From Roseomonas sp. (lineage in GTDB: Bacteria > Pseudomonadota > Alphaproteobacteria > Acetobacterales > Acetobacteraceae): a stretch of 64,000 bases of DNA. The stretch covers positions 338,473 through 402,472 of the forward strand of contig JADCGF010000005.1 of the NCBI GenBank assembly GCA_020249145.1. The letters are read 5' to 3'. Positions 26,502 to 35,250 of the stretch are shown here, piece after piece; the first letter of the stretch is position 1, and the number at the start of each line of letters is the position of its first letter. The notes under the pieces were generated by a model, which was not told the DNA's origin, made no database searches, and worked only from the letters and a program-made list of their open reading frames with translations. The translations under genes were made by a program, and so were the position numbers.

Positions 26502-28001
26502 CTAGCGCCGGCCTGAGGCGAAGCGCACCGCTTCTTCTGCCGCGCGAAACAGGGCGCGTGCCTTTTGGCGCGTTTCCTCATATTCCGCCTTGGGATCGCT
26601 ATCGGCCACCACCCCAGCACCGGCCTGCACATACATCACGCCATCCTTGACCAGCGCGGTGCGGAGCGCGATGCAGGTATCCATGCCGCCATCCGCACCG
26701 AAATAACCGACACCACCGGCATAAAGCCCGCGGCGGGATGGTTCCAATTCCTCGATGATTTCCATGGCACGAATCTTTGGCGCACCGGTCAGCGTGCCGG
26801 CGGGGAAGCCCGCGCAATAAGCATCCAAAGCATCCAGCCCCGCGCGCAAGCGGCCCTGCACTTCTGAGCCAATATGCATCACCTGCGAATAGCGTTCCAC
26901 CTGGAATTGCGCGGTGACCTTCACCGAACCGATTTCCGAAACGCGCCCGACATCATTGCGCCCAAGATCGAGCAGCATGAGGTGTTCGGCGCGTTCCTTC
27001 GGATCGGCCAGCAATTCGGCTTCAAGCGCGCGATCTTCTTCCGGCGTGGCACCACGTCGGCGCGTGCCTGCAAGGGGTCGCACCGTCACTACACCGTCAC
27101 GCGCGCGGACCAGGATTTCCGGGCTGGCGCCCACCGCGGCGAAGCCACCGAAATCGCAAAAGAACAGGAAGGGCGCGGGGTTGATCCGGCGTAGCGCGCG
27201 ATAAAGGGCGAAGGGCGGCAAAGCGAAGGGTGCCGAAAAACGCTGCGCCGGCACAATCTGAAAGCAATCGCCGGCACGGATGTAATCCTTCGCGCGTTCC
27301 ACCGCCGCGATATAGCTTGCTTCGGTAAAATTGCTGTCAGGCTGGGGCAAAGCGGGCAGGTCCGCAGGTGGTGCGGGGCGCGGCACGGGGCGATCAAGTG
27401 CGGCCTCTGCCTCATCCAACCTGGCATTCGCTGCTTCCCAGGCGGTTTGCGCATCAGCCCCTGGCCAGACCGGCGCGCAAAGCAGCAGCGTATCGCGCAC
27501 ATGGTCAAACACCGCCATCAGCGTCGGGCGCGTCATCACCGCATCGGGAATGCCAAGCACATCGGGCTTGGTGGAGGGCAGCTTTTCGATCAGCCGCACC
27601 AGATCATAGCCAAGGTATCCGAAAAGCCCGGCGGCAATCGGCGGCAGGCTGGCCGGCACCACCATGCGGCATTCATTGATCAGGGCACGCAGGCTATCCA
27701 AGGCGGGTGCGGCTTCCGCCACAAAACCATGCGGGGCGGAAAGCGCGTGGCGATTGAGCTCTGCCTTGCCATTGCGGCAACGCCAGATCAAATCAGGCGC
27801 CATGCCAATGGCGGAATAACGCCCGCGCGCTGCTCCACCTTCAATGCTTTCCAGCAAAAACGCATTGGCCTGCGCGCCGCCAGTCAGTTTCAGGAAGGCG
27901 CCAACAGGCGTGTCCAGATCAGCGACGCGTTCGCGAACCAGGATCTGCCCCCGCCCCGCTTCCAAAGCCGCGCGAAATGCCGCGAAACCACCGCCGCTCA
28001 T
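26502..28001 (-). CDS. trpE: Anthranilate synthase component I
   Basis: A 499-residue chorismate-utilising enzyme making anthranilate with TrpG in tryptophan synthesis. Motifs seen: DLDTPVGAFLKL and LLESIEGG near the N-terminus (tryptophan feedback site region), FCDFGGFAAVGASPEILV, PLAGTRRRG, LLDLGRNDVGRV, AGTLTGAPKIRAMEIIEELEP and ALRTALVKDGVMYVQAGAGVVADSDP at the active site. Complete length. Starts with a 4-base overlap with the ppiD-like gene stop, so it is co-translated. trpG and trpD are not in the window. Confidence 0.96.
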   Translation of the reverse strand: MSGGGFAAFRAALEAGRGQILVRERVADLDTPVGAFLKLTGGAQANAFLLESIEGGAARGRYSAIGMAPDLIWRCRNGKAELNRHALSAPHGFVAEAAPALDSLRALINECRMVVPASLPPIAAGLFGYLGYDLVRLIEKLPSTKPDVLGIPDAVMTRPTLMAVFDHVRDTLLLCAPVWPGADAQTAWEAANARLDEAEAALDRPVPRPAPPADLPALPQPDSNFTEASYIAAVERAKDYIRAGDCFQIVPAQRFSAPFALPPFALYRALRRINPAPFLFFCDFGGFAAVGASPEILVRARDGVVTVRPLAGTRRRGATPEEDRALEAELLADPKERAEHLMLLDLGRNDVGRVSEIGSVKVTAQFQVERYSQVMHIGSEVQGRLRAGLDALDAYCAGFPAGTLTGAPKIRAMEIIEELEPSRRGLYAGGVGYFGADGGMDTCIALRTALVKDGVMYVQAGAGVVADSDPKAEYEETRQKARALFRAAEEAVRFASGRR

Positions 28002-29890
28002 CTGCCTATCACCTGTTCCAGCACGCGTTCATTGATGCGCACATTTGCGCGCACACGCAATGCCGCCTGGAATTGCTGTTCCAGATCATCGGCAACCGCC
28101 TGTTCTATTTCAACACGCACGCGCCCCATGCCGAGCGGATCGGAAGCCGGATCGAGGCGCAGGATTTCCGCGACCGAGGCCACCGCAAAACCGCCACGGA
28201 TTTCCGCCATGGAGGCTTCCCCGCGCTTGGCTTCAAACAAGGGCGGCAGCAATTCCGGCGGCACCGGGCTGCCCTGCGCGGGATCGCGCCCGAAAGGCGC
28301 GGTGCGCGTGCTGACCAGGCCCATTTCCTGCGCGGCTTCCACCAGAGTCTTGCCACCGCGCTGCGCCGCCAAAAGCCCCGCCGCGCGCGCTTCCGTGAAG
28401 CGCCGACGCGCATCGGCAATCACCGCACGGCGCAATTCCGGTTCAACCTCGGCAAAGGGGCGAAGCTGCGGGGGCGTGACAGCGCTGATTTCAATCGCCG
28501 CAAAAGCATCGCCAATTTCCTGCAAGCGCGGCGCGGCACCTTGATCCTGCGTGAAAATTGCGCGCAGCACCGCATTGCGTTGATCCGCCGGCACTGGCAG
28601 CGCCACGGCCTCATTGCCGGGGCTGCGCCCGTCCGCATCCAGCGTGGCATTCACCAATTGCAGCCCGAAACGCGGCGCGGCTTCTGCGAGTGTCATCCCA
28701 CCCGCCAGAGCATCTTCCACCTTATTGCCGCGTTCATAGGCAAGGTCCAATGCGCGGTCCTTCGCGATATCGCGCCGCAGCTGATCCCGCAGCTGATCGA
28801 GTGTGAAAATCTGCGCCGGTTCCACCGCTTCAACGCCAATCACATGCCAGCCAAAGGGGCTTTGCACCGGGTCCGTGACGCTTTGCGGCAGTGCTGCGAA
28901 AGCAGCATCCGCCAGGGCAGGAATGGGCAGACTGGCCTTGTCACCCATGGGCAGCGCCATGGCCTGACCGCCCGCAGCAGTCGCGGCGGCTTCCACGGTT
29001 TCCCACGCCGCGCCCGATTGCCAAAGCTGCGCCACTTCGCGCGCGCGGGCCTCATCGGCCAACACCACCTGGCGGATTTGCCGCCGCTCTGGCCTGTCAT
29101 ACTGACCATGCCGCGCATCAAAAGCCTGTTTGATATCGTCTTCGGAAACGGCAATTTCCGCCACTAGGCTTTCCGCCGACAGCACCGCGATGCTGATTTG
29201 CCTGAACTCAGGCGTCGAAAAGCGCTGCGGGTTGTTTTCCAGAAAGCGCTGCAATTGCGCTTCCGTCGGTGCTTCCGGTTCCGGCGCGGCCAAGAACGGC
29301 AACAGCACCACATCCGCCACGCGCCGTTCCGTCTGCCAGACCAGCTGCGGCGCGGTTTGCGCATCCGGCGCGGCAGCGCCCGCGCGCACGGCACCCAGCA
29401 ATTGCTGGCGCAGCAAATCGCCCCGGATCAGCGCCAGGAATTGCGCTTCGGTCAATTCATTGCTGCGCAGCACTTGCGCCAGAACCTGCCGCGAAAAACG
29501 CCCATCGGGCCCGGTCAGGCCAGGAATGGCAAAGACCGTGTCGCGCACCATATCCTCGGTCGCGACCACACCCATGCGCTGCGCCTCGGCCACCATCGCG
29601 CGTTCGCCGATCAGGTTTTCCAAAGCGCCGCCCGCGACCGCGCGGCGGATCGCCTCATTCGGTTCAAAGCGGTTGCCCAACTGGCGCGCGATTCGCGACA
29701 TTTCGCGCCGCGCGGCGTTCTGCGCTTCTTCGGCTTCGATCCGCTGATCTCCAACCCGCGCCACCGCCGTGTCGCGGCCAAAATTGCGCACAACATCCTC
29801 AATCCCCCAGACTGCGAAGGATAGGACAAGCAGGACGAAAAGCGCCTTGGCGACCCAGGTAGAGGCCAGGCGACGCATATAGGTGATCAT
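27998..29890 (-). CDS. PpiD-like membrane-anchored periplasmic chaperone/peptidyl-prolyl isomerase
   Basis: A 630-residue SurA_N/PpiD-type protein. The start MITYMRRLAS (29890) puts a single membrane segment at about 15-33 (ALFVLLVLSFAVWGI), leaving the rest periplasmic. The SurA-like N-domain (VARVGDQRIEAEEAQNAAR) precedes a weak parvulin region (RRQIRQVVLADEARAREVAQL; SPFGWHVIGVEAVEPAQ). It likely assists folding of outer-membrane and secreted proteins at the Sec exit. The ppiD-like/trpE order next to tpiA is common in alphaproteobacteria. Confidence 0.9.
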   Translation of the reverse strand: MITYMRRLASTWVAKALFVLLVLSFAVWGIEDVVRNFGRDTAVARVGDQRIEAEEAQNAARREMSRIARQLGNRFEPNEAIRRAVAGGALENLIGERAMVAEAQRMGVVATEDMVRDTVFAIPGLTGPDGRFSRQVLAQVLRSNELTEAQFLALIRGDLLRQQLLGAVRAGAAAPDAQTAPQLVWQTERRVADVVLLPFLAAPEPEAPTEAQLQRFLENNPQRFSTPEFRQISIAVLSAESLVAEIAVSEDDIKQAFDARHGQYDRPERRQIRQVVLADEARAREVAQLWQSGAAWETVEAAATAAGGQAMALPMGDKASLPIPALADAAFAALPQSVTDPVQSPFGWHVIGVEAVEPAQIFTLDQLRDQLRRDIAKDRALDLAYERGNKVEDALAGGMTLAEAAPRFGLQLVNATLDADGRSPGNEAVALPVPADQRNAVLRAIFTQDQGAAPRLQEIGDAFAAIEISAVTPPQLRPFAEVEPELRRAVIADARRRFTEARAAGLLAAQRGGKTLVEAAQEMGLVSTRTAPFGRDPAQGSPVPPELLPPLFEAKRGEASMAEIRGGFAVASVAEILRLDPASDPLGMGRVRVEIEQAVADDLEQQFQAALRVRANVRINERVLEQVIGR

Positions 29891-30008
29891 GGGAAAGGTG
29901 ATTACCGCCGCGCGGGCCGGCGCGAAAGGCCCGATGCTTGCCAAGGCCCCAGGTGGCGGCTAGCCACGCGGGGCAAAACAACGCCCCAAGTCCAGGAGGA
30001 ACCCCAGC

Positions 30009-30758
30009 ATGACCCCCGGTGTGCGCCCGCTGATCGCCGGCAATTGGAAAATGCATGGGCTGGCCGCCGAGGCCCAAGCTTTGGCCCGGGCCGTTGCCGC
30101 CGGGGCGGCTGGGCTGAAGGCGGAAGTGCTGATCTGCCCCCCCGCCACGCTGATCGCCCCATTGGCGCCGGTTTACGCCGGGGTGCTGGCCTTGGGCGGG
30201 CAGGATTGCCATGAGGCCACCAAGGGCGCCCATACCGGGGATATCTCAGCCGCCATGCTGAAGGATGCCGGCGCGGGTTACGTTATTCTGGGCCATTCCG
30301 AACGCCGCATGGCGTATCGGGAAACCAGTCACCGGGTCCGCGCCAAGGCCGAGGCCGCCTTGGCCGCCGGGCTGATCCCCGTGGTTTGCGTGGGTGAGCC
30401 CGAGGATGACCGGCTGCTTGGCCGGGCCGAGGAAGTGGTGGCCGAACAAATGACCGAAAGCCTGCCCGCTGGCTTCGGCGCCGCCGGCGGCGTGGTGGCT
30501 TATGAACCCGTCTGGGCCATCGGCACGGGCCGCACGCCGACGGAAGCCGATATCGCCGCCATGCATGCCATGATGCGCGCCAGGCTGGTGGCTTCCTTCC
30601 CGGCAGAGGGCGCTGGGCTGCGCTTGATCTATGGCGGTTCGGTCAAGCCCGGCAATGCCGTGGCCATCCTGGCGCTGCCGCATGTGGATGGCGCGCTGGT
30701 GGGCGGTGCCAGCCTGGTCGCCGAGGATTTCCTGGCGATTGCGCGGGCGGCGGTTTAG
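30009..30758 (+). CDS. tpiA: Triosephosphate isomerase
   Basis: A 249-residue glycolytic enzyme interconverting dihydroxyacetone phosphate and glyceraldehyde 3-phosphate. Active-site residues are all present: Lys in GNWKMHG, His in YVILGHSERR, Glu in VAYEPVWAIGTG, and the phosphate-gripping YGGSVKPGN loop. ATG 30009 follows AGGAGG. Divergent from the ppiD-like gene. Confidence 0.97.
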   Translation: MTPGVRPLIAGNWKMHGLAAEAQALARAVAAGAAGLKAEVLICPPATLIAPLAPVYAGVLALGGQDCHEATKGAHTGDISAAMLKDAGAGYVILGHSERRMAYRETSHRVRAKAEAALAAGLIPVVCVGEPEDDRLLGRAEEVVAEQMTESLPAGFGAAGGVVAYEPVWAIGTGRTPTEADIAAMHAMMRARLVASFPAEGAGLRLIYGGSVKPGNAVAILALPHVDGALVGGASLVAEDFLAIARAAV

Positions 30759-30769
30759 ATCGCAAGAGC

Positions 30770-30798
30770 TTGACTTTTTGTACAAGACGTGATAACAT
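30770..30798 (+). promoter_or_regulatory. Sigma70-type promoter after tpiA
   Basis: TTGACT (30770-30775), a 17-bp spacer, and TAACAT (30793-30798). Strong match to the consensus and located right after the tpiA stop, pointing into the AT-rich region and dapA. Confidence 0.55.
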
Positions 30799-30954
30799 TC
30801 ACCGCAGTCGAGGCTGGTTTCGTCGTTTTTCAGGGAAAGGGGGTAAACGTGAGTTTGAAAATTTGCTTCAAAACAAAAATTTTTAAATTTCTAGTGATCT
30901 TGCGTTAATTTTTAGCAAAATACCATAAATTGCCGAAAATTTTACCAGACAATT

Positions 30955-30979
30955 GGCGGGGCGGCTTTGCTGCCCCGCC
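30955..30979 (+). terminator. GC-rich hairpin before dapA
   Basis: Arms GGCGGGGCGGC and GCTGCCCCGCC (one G-T mismatch) with a TTT loop, followed by a weak T-rich stretch. Consistent with a terminator or attenuator between the candidate leader and dapA. Confidence 0.5.
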
Positions 30980-31080
30980 GGCCTTTACTTTGACTTCGCG
31001 AGGTTGAACGCAATCGGAAGCTTGTCGTGGCGCGCCTTGGCGCCTAACTTCCGTTTTTCAAAATCCAGGAGGATGCCAGC

Positions 31081-31959
31081 ATGTTCAAGGGTTCCATGGT
31101 TGCGCTGATCACGCCCATGCGCGCGGATGGGTCCGTGGACGAGAAAGCCTTCCAGGAATTGGTGCAGTGGCAGATTGCCGAGGGCACCGAAGGCCTGATC
31201 CCCGTTGGCACCACCGGCGAAAGCCCGACGCTTTCGCATGAAGAACATATGCGCGTGGTGGAGCTTTGTGTGGAAGCCGCTGGCGGGCGCGTGCCCGTGA
31301 TTGCCGGAACCGGCAGCAACAGCACGTCCGAGGCGATTGACTTCACCCGCCACGCCAAGAAGGCCGGCGCCGATGGCTGCCTTGTTGTCACACCCTATTA
31401 CAACAAGCCGACGCAAGAGGGCATGTATCTGCATTTCAAGGCGATTGCCGATGCCGTTGATCTGCCCATGGTGATCTACAACATCCCGCCGCGCAGCGTG
31501 ATTGACATGAGTGTTGAGACCATGGCGCGCTTGGCCAAGCACCCGAATATCGTCGGCGTGAAGGATGCCACCGCGAACCTTGTGCGGCCTTTGCATACGC
31601 GCCGCGCCTGCGGGGCGGATTTCGCGCAGCTTTCCGGCGAAGACCATACCGCCATTTCCTTCATGGCCGCCGGCGGGCATGGCTGCATCAGCGTCACCGC
31701 CAATGTGGCCCCCCGGCTTTGCGCGGAAATGCACAAGGCATGGCGCATGGGCCGGGTGGATGAGGCGATGGAAATCCAGGACCGCCTGGTGCCTTTGCAT
31801 GATGCGCTGTTTTCCGAGACCTCTCCCGGCCCGGTGAAATATGCGGCGAGCCTTTTGGCCAAAAGCACCGATCATTGCCGCCTGCCTTTGGCGCCCTGTG
31901 GAGAGGCCACACGCGCGCGCGTGCGTGACGCCATGGTTTCGGTTGGCCTGTTGAACTGA
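31081..31959 (+). CDS. dapA: 4-hydroxy-tetrahydrodipicolinate synthase
   Basis: A 292-residue class I aldolase-type enzyme condensing pyruvate with aspartate semialdehyde, first committed step to lysine and meso-diaminopimelate. Seen: GTTGESPTL (Thr of the triad), [13 protein letters not shown] (catalytic Tyr), [14 protein letters not shown], and Schiff-base Lys in [11 protein letters not shown]. Good ribosome site AGGAGG. Followed 33 bases later by smpB on the same strand. Confidence 0.97.
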   Translation: MFKGSMVALITPMRADGSVDEKAFQELVQWQIAEGTEGLIPVGTTGESPTLSHEEHMRVVELCVEAAGGRVPVIAGTGSNSTSEAIDFTRHAKKAGADGCLVVTPYYNKPTQEGMYLHFKAIADAVDLPMVIYNIPPRSVIDMSVETMARLAKHPNIVGVKDATANLVRPLHTRRACGADFAQLSGEDHTAISFMAAGGHGCISVTANVAPRLCAEMHKAWRMGRVDEAMEIQDRLVPLHDALFSETSPGPVKYAASLLAKSTDHCRLPLAPCGEATRARVRDAMVSVGLLN

Positions 31960-31992
31960 AAGGGATGCGCCCGCGCGGTGGGCGCTTGAGAT

Positions 31993-32478
31993 ATGGCCGA
32001 ACCGCGTAAGAAGGGCATGATTTCCCACGGCATCGCCGCGCAGAACCGCAAGGCGCGGTTTGATTATAAGATCAATGAGACCATCGAAGCCGGGCTTGCG
32101 CTGGTGGGGCCTGAGGTGAAGTCACTCCGCGCCGGGCGGGCCACGCTGAGCGAAGCCTGGGCCGGCGAACGCGATGGGGAGATGTGGCTATTCAATGCCC
32201 ATATCCCGGAATGGCAGGCGGGGTCCTTCATGGCGCGGTTTGAGCCTCGGCGCCCGCGCAAATTATTGCTGCATCGGAAACAGGCGCGCGAATTGATTGG
32301 AGCGATCACGCGCGAAGGGGCGACGCTTGTGCCGCTGGATATTCACTTCAATGAACGCGGGCGGGCGAAGGTATTGCTGGGGTTGGCTGAGGGGAAGAAG
32401 AAGCATGATAAGCGTGCGGCGATTGCCGCGCGGGATTGGCAGCGGGATAAGGCAAGGGTGATGCGGGATAAGGGGTAA
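31993..32478 (+). CDS. smpB: SsrA-binding protein
   Basis: A 161-residue RNA-binding protein that delivers tmRNA to stalled ribosomes. Family signatures: NRKARFDYKINETIEAGLALVGPEVKSLRAGRATLSEAW, the HRKQARELIGAI strand and the basic C-terminal tail KKKHDKRAAIAARDWQRDKARVMRDKG. No tmRNA gene is visible nearby. Its last 30 bp recur at 36230-36259, marking an insertion behind the gene. Confidence 0.96.
   Translation: MAEPRKKGMISHGIAAQNRKARFDYKINETIEAGLALVGPEVKSLRAGRATLSEAWAGERDGEMWLFNAHIPEWQAGSFMARFEPRRPRKLLLHRKQARELIGAITREGATLVPLDIHFNERGRAKVLLGLAEGKKKHDKRAAIAARDWQRDKARVMRDKG
32449..32478 (+). repeat. Attachment-like repeat at the smpB 3' end (left copy)
   Basis: The last ten codons of smpB including the stop (encoding KARVMRDKG) match 36230-36259 at 26 of 30 positions. 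The smpB-ssrA area is a known integration hot spot. Confidence 0.65.
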
Positions 32479-32755
32479 GATCAGTTTCTGGGCTGAATTC
32501 CTTGGCCCCTCACTACCCATGCCACCCGTTTCTGCCGACGGTTGGACATGGGGCTCGTTCAACCCAGCTTGGCGTGACGGAATCGCCTCCCCTCTGGAGG
32601 AGCTCCTCTTTTGCATGCGATGCTGGCCGAATTGGATACGTTGACACGGCAAGAGATGGAAAAACTCTGCGAAGCGATCCGCGCCGCCGGAATCACGATA
32701 GATTAGCCAGTCAGGGCCTTGGTTAGGCGGGGAGCCAACGGTGGCGAAGGCGTCA
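32479..32755. other. Left part of the smpB insert, small possible gene remnant
   Basis: No full gene. An open stretch ending at 32704-32706 encodes MLAELDTLTRQEMEKLCEAI plus eight residues from ATG 32620, or three residues more from TTG 32611, with a GGAGGAG sequence upstream. It could be a tiny real protein or the tail of a degraded gene. Confidence 0.4.
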
Positions 32756-34051
32756 TTAGGCGCCCGTCGGCCCCGATGCTGGGGGCGGTGCCTCTGTGTT
32801 AGCCGACGCTTGGCGACCCCTTACCAGCCTGTCTTTGGCGAGCGCGACAACCTCCTGGACAAAGCCTGGTACTGCTTTCGCTGCGTCTTTCACCGAGGAC
32901 GAGTTCATCAGCTCGTGCACAGGGCTTCCATGGCTTGGCTGCTCAACGAACCTCAAAGGCTGCTCGTCTAGCCGCGTCAGCGCCGACTCTAAAAGCTTCG
33001 CTGCGAGGTCATCATCTGTGTTGATAGCTTCGCGTCTGAAACCCTCGTAAGCCTTTGCCACTGCTGCCTTAAAGGCATAATCTTCAGAGAGGCGAAAGCG
33101 CTGGCCGATTTGTTTCGTCGCGAGCCACGCGAACCAAATCGCGGGACCAATCGACATCATTGCGAAAAGAACCTGAAGGCCCAATGCTGGCCATCCTGCG
33201 TCGGCAGCGGCAAGAGCGCCCGAAATTGCCATGACGCGTTCTGGACCCTTCCATGCACAAAAACCGAGAGCCAAGGCTAAACCGAGAACCCAATAAAGGA
33301 TAGAGCGATTGAGTTTCTTCGTTTTCTCGTCGAAGGCTGCTGCCAAACCTTGGCTTGTTGCTGCCGCATATGCTGCCTCAAGCCTAGTCATAACTGCGCC
33401 TGCGTCGCGATCTTTTGCTGCGAGGGCATCTGCTGTTTTCACGGTCTCGGACAGCTTGGAAGCAATGGCGGCACGGTCTGTTTCGGCACTATTCATGAAT
33501 GCCGCCACTGATTTGCTGGCGTCGCTCAAAGTTTGTAGATCGGTAGGAAGCTGCTCGGCAGTTTTATCGGCGGCCTCAATTCTTGCCAACATTTGATCTA
33601 AATTTTGAGTCCGTGGTTCGATCGCGTTTAGACTTGCTTCTAGCGACCGTAAGCGTGTTGTCGCCCGACGCATTTCCACTAAACGTTTTTTGTTATCGAA
33701 AGAATTATCTACGAAACGGCGTAAAGAATCCAAAGTACTCAATATGACTGGAGCCATATGAGGGTTTGCCGTTAATTGCGGGACAACCTGACTACGAACA
33801 TACTCTAATCTGGTGATGTAGGTCTTGAGCCAAGTCTCAGCATCTTTAGCATTTCTCCATTCATCTGCGGAGACCGCGCTGATGTCCTCTATGAGATCAT
33901 CAATCTCGTTGACAAAATCCTGAACATCATAGCCCAAAAAAGCCGGATTATTCGCAACATGAAATAGTGAACGGCTGTCGGTCAATAAGGCTGCTATTCT
34001 TTTTTTGAGAGCCCTCAATTCAGCGATTAGAGGCGAGACAGTTTCGTCCAT
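32756..34051 (-). CDS. Coiled-coil protein with two membrane segments (smpB insert)
   Basis: A 431-residue protein of unrecognised family. Residues 1-245 are helical with long coiled-coil stretches (LRALKKRIAALL; ATTRLRSLEASLNAIEPRTQNLDQMLARIEAADKTAEQ split over 129-166). Two membrane segments at about 250-268 and 287-311 enclose a short outer loop. After them, SEDYAFKAAVAKAYEGFRRE (322-341) is a distinctive conserved-looking block, then a Pro/Ser-rich tail. The layout, a sensor-like coiled coil plus hairpin membrane anchor, resembles membrane components found near defence genes; function is unknown. GC content is lower than neighbouring core genes. Confidence 0.75.
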   Translation of the reverse strand: MDETVSPLIAELRALKKRIAALLTDSRSLFHVANNPAFLGYDVQDFVNEIDDLIEDISAVSADEWRNAKDAETWLKTYITRLEYVRSQVVPQLTANPHMAPVILSTLDSLRRFVDNSFDNKKRLVEMRRATTRLRSLEASLNAIEPRTQNLDQMLARIEAADKTAEQLPTDLQTLSDASKSVAAFMNSAETDRAAIASKLSETVKTADALAAKDRDAGAVMTRLEAAYAAATSQGLAAAFDEKTKKLNRSILYWVLGLALALGFCAWKGPERVMAISGALAAADAGWPALGLQVLFAMMSIGPAIWFAWLATKQIGQRFRLSEDYAFKAAVAKAYEGFRREAINTDDDLAAKLLESALTRLDEQPLRFVEQPSHGSPVHELMNSSSVKDAAKAVPGFVQEVVALAKDRLVRGRQASANTEAPPPASGPTGA

Positions 34052-34212
34052 TTGTGATGACTCCGGCGGGTTACAGAAGACAAGCCTTTAATGTATTTAG
34101 AAGTAAAGTAAACAAAAAACAGCTTTAGGTCAGTGTGTACGCCTACGATAATCCCCTGACAGTGACCGCATTTGAGCTAGGCCGCAGGCGGCTTTGTTAT
34201 CAGAACAACACT

Positions 34213-34563
34213 TCACGCCACATGATCCTCACCTTCCAGATACCGCCGCAGCGCATCACTGACGACAGTGTTGAGGTTCACCCCCCGCCGCCTCGCGTAA
34301 AGCATCGCACGGCGATGCAGGTCGCGTCCGGGGCGCACATTGAAGCTGCCTTTCAGCGGCACATCGGGCTTGCGCCCCTCGGCCTCGCAAAGCTCAAGAT
34401 AATCATCCACGGCTTCCTGAAAGGCTGCCTTGATGCCTTTGGCGTCCTTGCCTTCATAGCTCACCAGGTCACGGATGAATTCAAGCCTACCATGCAGCAC
34501 CTCATCCTCATCGCTGTATTCAACCGATCCGAGATACCCTTTGTATTCCAGCATCGTGCTCAT
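34213..34563 (-). CDS. hicB: HicB-family antitoxin
   Basis: A 116-residue antitoxin with the HicB RNase-H-like start (YKGYLGSVEYSDEDEVLHGRLEFIRDLVSYEG) and a C-terminal ribbon-helix-helix-type DNA-binding region (GSFNVRPGRDLHRRAMLYARRRGVNLNTVVSDAL). It neutralises HicA and represses the operon. Overlaps the hicA stop by four bases, in the order hicA then hicB. Confidence 0.92.
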   Translation of the reverse strand: MSTMLEYKGYLGSVEYSDEDEVLHGRLEFIRDLVSYEGKDAKGIKAAFQEAVDDYLELCEAEGRKPDVPLKGSFNVRPGRDLHRRAMLYARRRGVNLNTVVSDALRRYLEGEDHVA

Positions 34564-34814
34564 ATCAGACCCCCTTCGGTCAGTACCCGCAGCACATCAT
34601 CAATGACATACATTTTGACGATGTTGCCGGGGTGCGGCTTGTGCAAAGCAATGGTTGGCGCGGTGGCATGGATGAAGCGCCGGCGGGAACCGCCTGTCTT
34701 GCCCCTCACCGCCTCGGCATAGCCGAGACCTTCGAGCAGCTTGAGGAGCTCATCCCAGGTAAAGTCTTTCGGCCTGCCCTTCAGCCGGGCAACCAGCTTG
34801 TCGCGCCGGGTCAT
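34560..34814 (-). CDS. hicA: HicA-family mRNA interferase toxin
   Basis: An 84-residue double-stranded-RNA-binding-fold toxin: TRRDKLVARLKGRPKDFTWDELLKLLEGLGY, a GGSRRRFIHATAPTIALHKPHPGN strand-loop with the catalytic-type His region, and a final helix. It cleaves mRNA when free of HicB. First gene of the hicAB operon in the smpB insert. Confidence 0.9.
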   Translation of the reverse strand: MTRRDKLVARLKGRPKDFTWDELLKLLEGLGYAEAVRGKTGGSRRRFIHATAPTIALHKPHPGNIVKMYVIDDVLRVLTEGGLI

Positions 34815-35250
34815 GCCAATTTGCCACGCTAACCTTGTTTGCGGGGGGCATTATGCACATTCGGGCGGAATATTGCAACCATTTTTAGTTGCAAAGGGCT
34901 TTTCAAGCCCTGCCCCCCTACCCCTTCACCTGCGCCGTCGTACTGATCGCCCCCGCCTTCCGCAACGTCGCGCGTTCTTCCGCCGAAAACCCAAAAATCC
35001 TCCGTTATTCAAATCGCCAATTTGGTCCCATCGGTGCTGACGCCGGACACAAGCGCTTAGCCTCAACATTCCTGGGGCTGGCATCCATTCGCCTCATGCT
35101 CAGAAAGCTCTGTCAACAATAAGAATGTTTGCGGACGGACTCTTAGACGCCCAACGAAATCAGAAGCTTGGTTCAGAGCGTGATCAAGTAAGGAAGGTCG
35201 TCATCCGAAGATGTGATGTCCTTGCTCAACAAAAGAAGCCGGGGCACCCA
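34815..35250. other. Regulatory and non-coding region upstream of hicA with a palindrome
   Basis: Contains a perfect inverted repeat TTGCAAC (34873-34879) and GTTGCAA (34888-34894) with an 8-nt AT-rich centre, a fitting HicB operator 60 bp from the hicA start. The rest shows a gene remnant (34918-35004) and no convincing complete gene; a 61-codon + strand frame (35125-35310) overlaps the next real gene and is rejected. Confidence 0.5.
34918..35004 (-). pseudogene. Remnant resembling the C-terminus of a CaiB/BaiF-type CoA-transferase
   Basis: On the minus strand, 28 codons before a TAG read RRIFGFSAEERATLRKAGAI plus STTAQVKG. The FSAEERATLRKAGAI pattern is like the final helix of CaiB/BaiF CoA-transferases (typically LGY/FSxExxxxLRxxGxI). 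A stop precedes it in frame, so it is a degraded fragment. Identification is from pattern memory only. Confidence 0.35.

Larger units (their letters stand above)
30759..31080 (+). ncRNA. AT-rich region with promoter and terminator-like hairpin: candidate small RNA or dapA leader
   Basis: About 320 bp between tpiA and dapA. A good promoter (30770-30798) is followed by a markedly AT-rich stretch (30850-30950, unlike the surrounding genome) and then a GC-rich hairpin at 30955-30979. A GTG-start 19-codon frame (30849-30908, KICFKTKIFKFLVILR tail) follows a GGGGG run and could be a leader peptide. No family of small RNA is recognised. It could equally be the untranslated leader of dapA, whose own ribosome site (AGGAGG) lies just before 31081. 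Confidence 0.35.

Noticed and set aside
30759..31080. 6S RNA
   Set aside because: No long irregular stem with a central bubble is apparent; kept only as an unassigned candidate.
32479..32755. tmRNA (ssrA) expected near smpB
   Set aside because: No tRNA-like ends or tag-coding region seen in either orientation.
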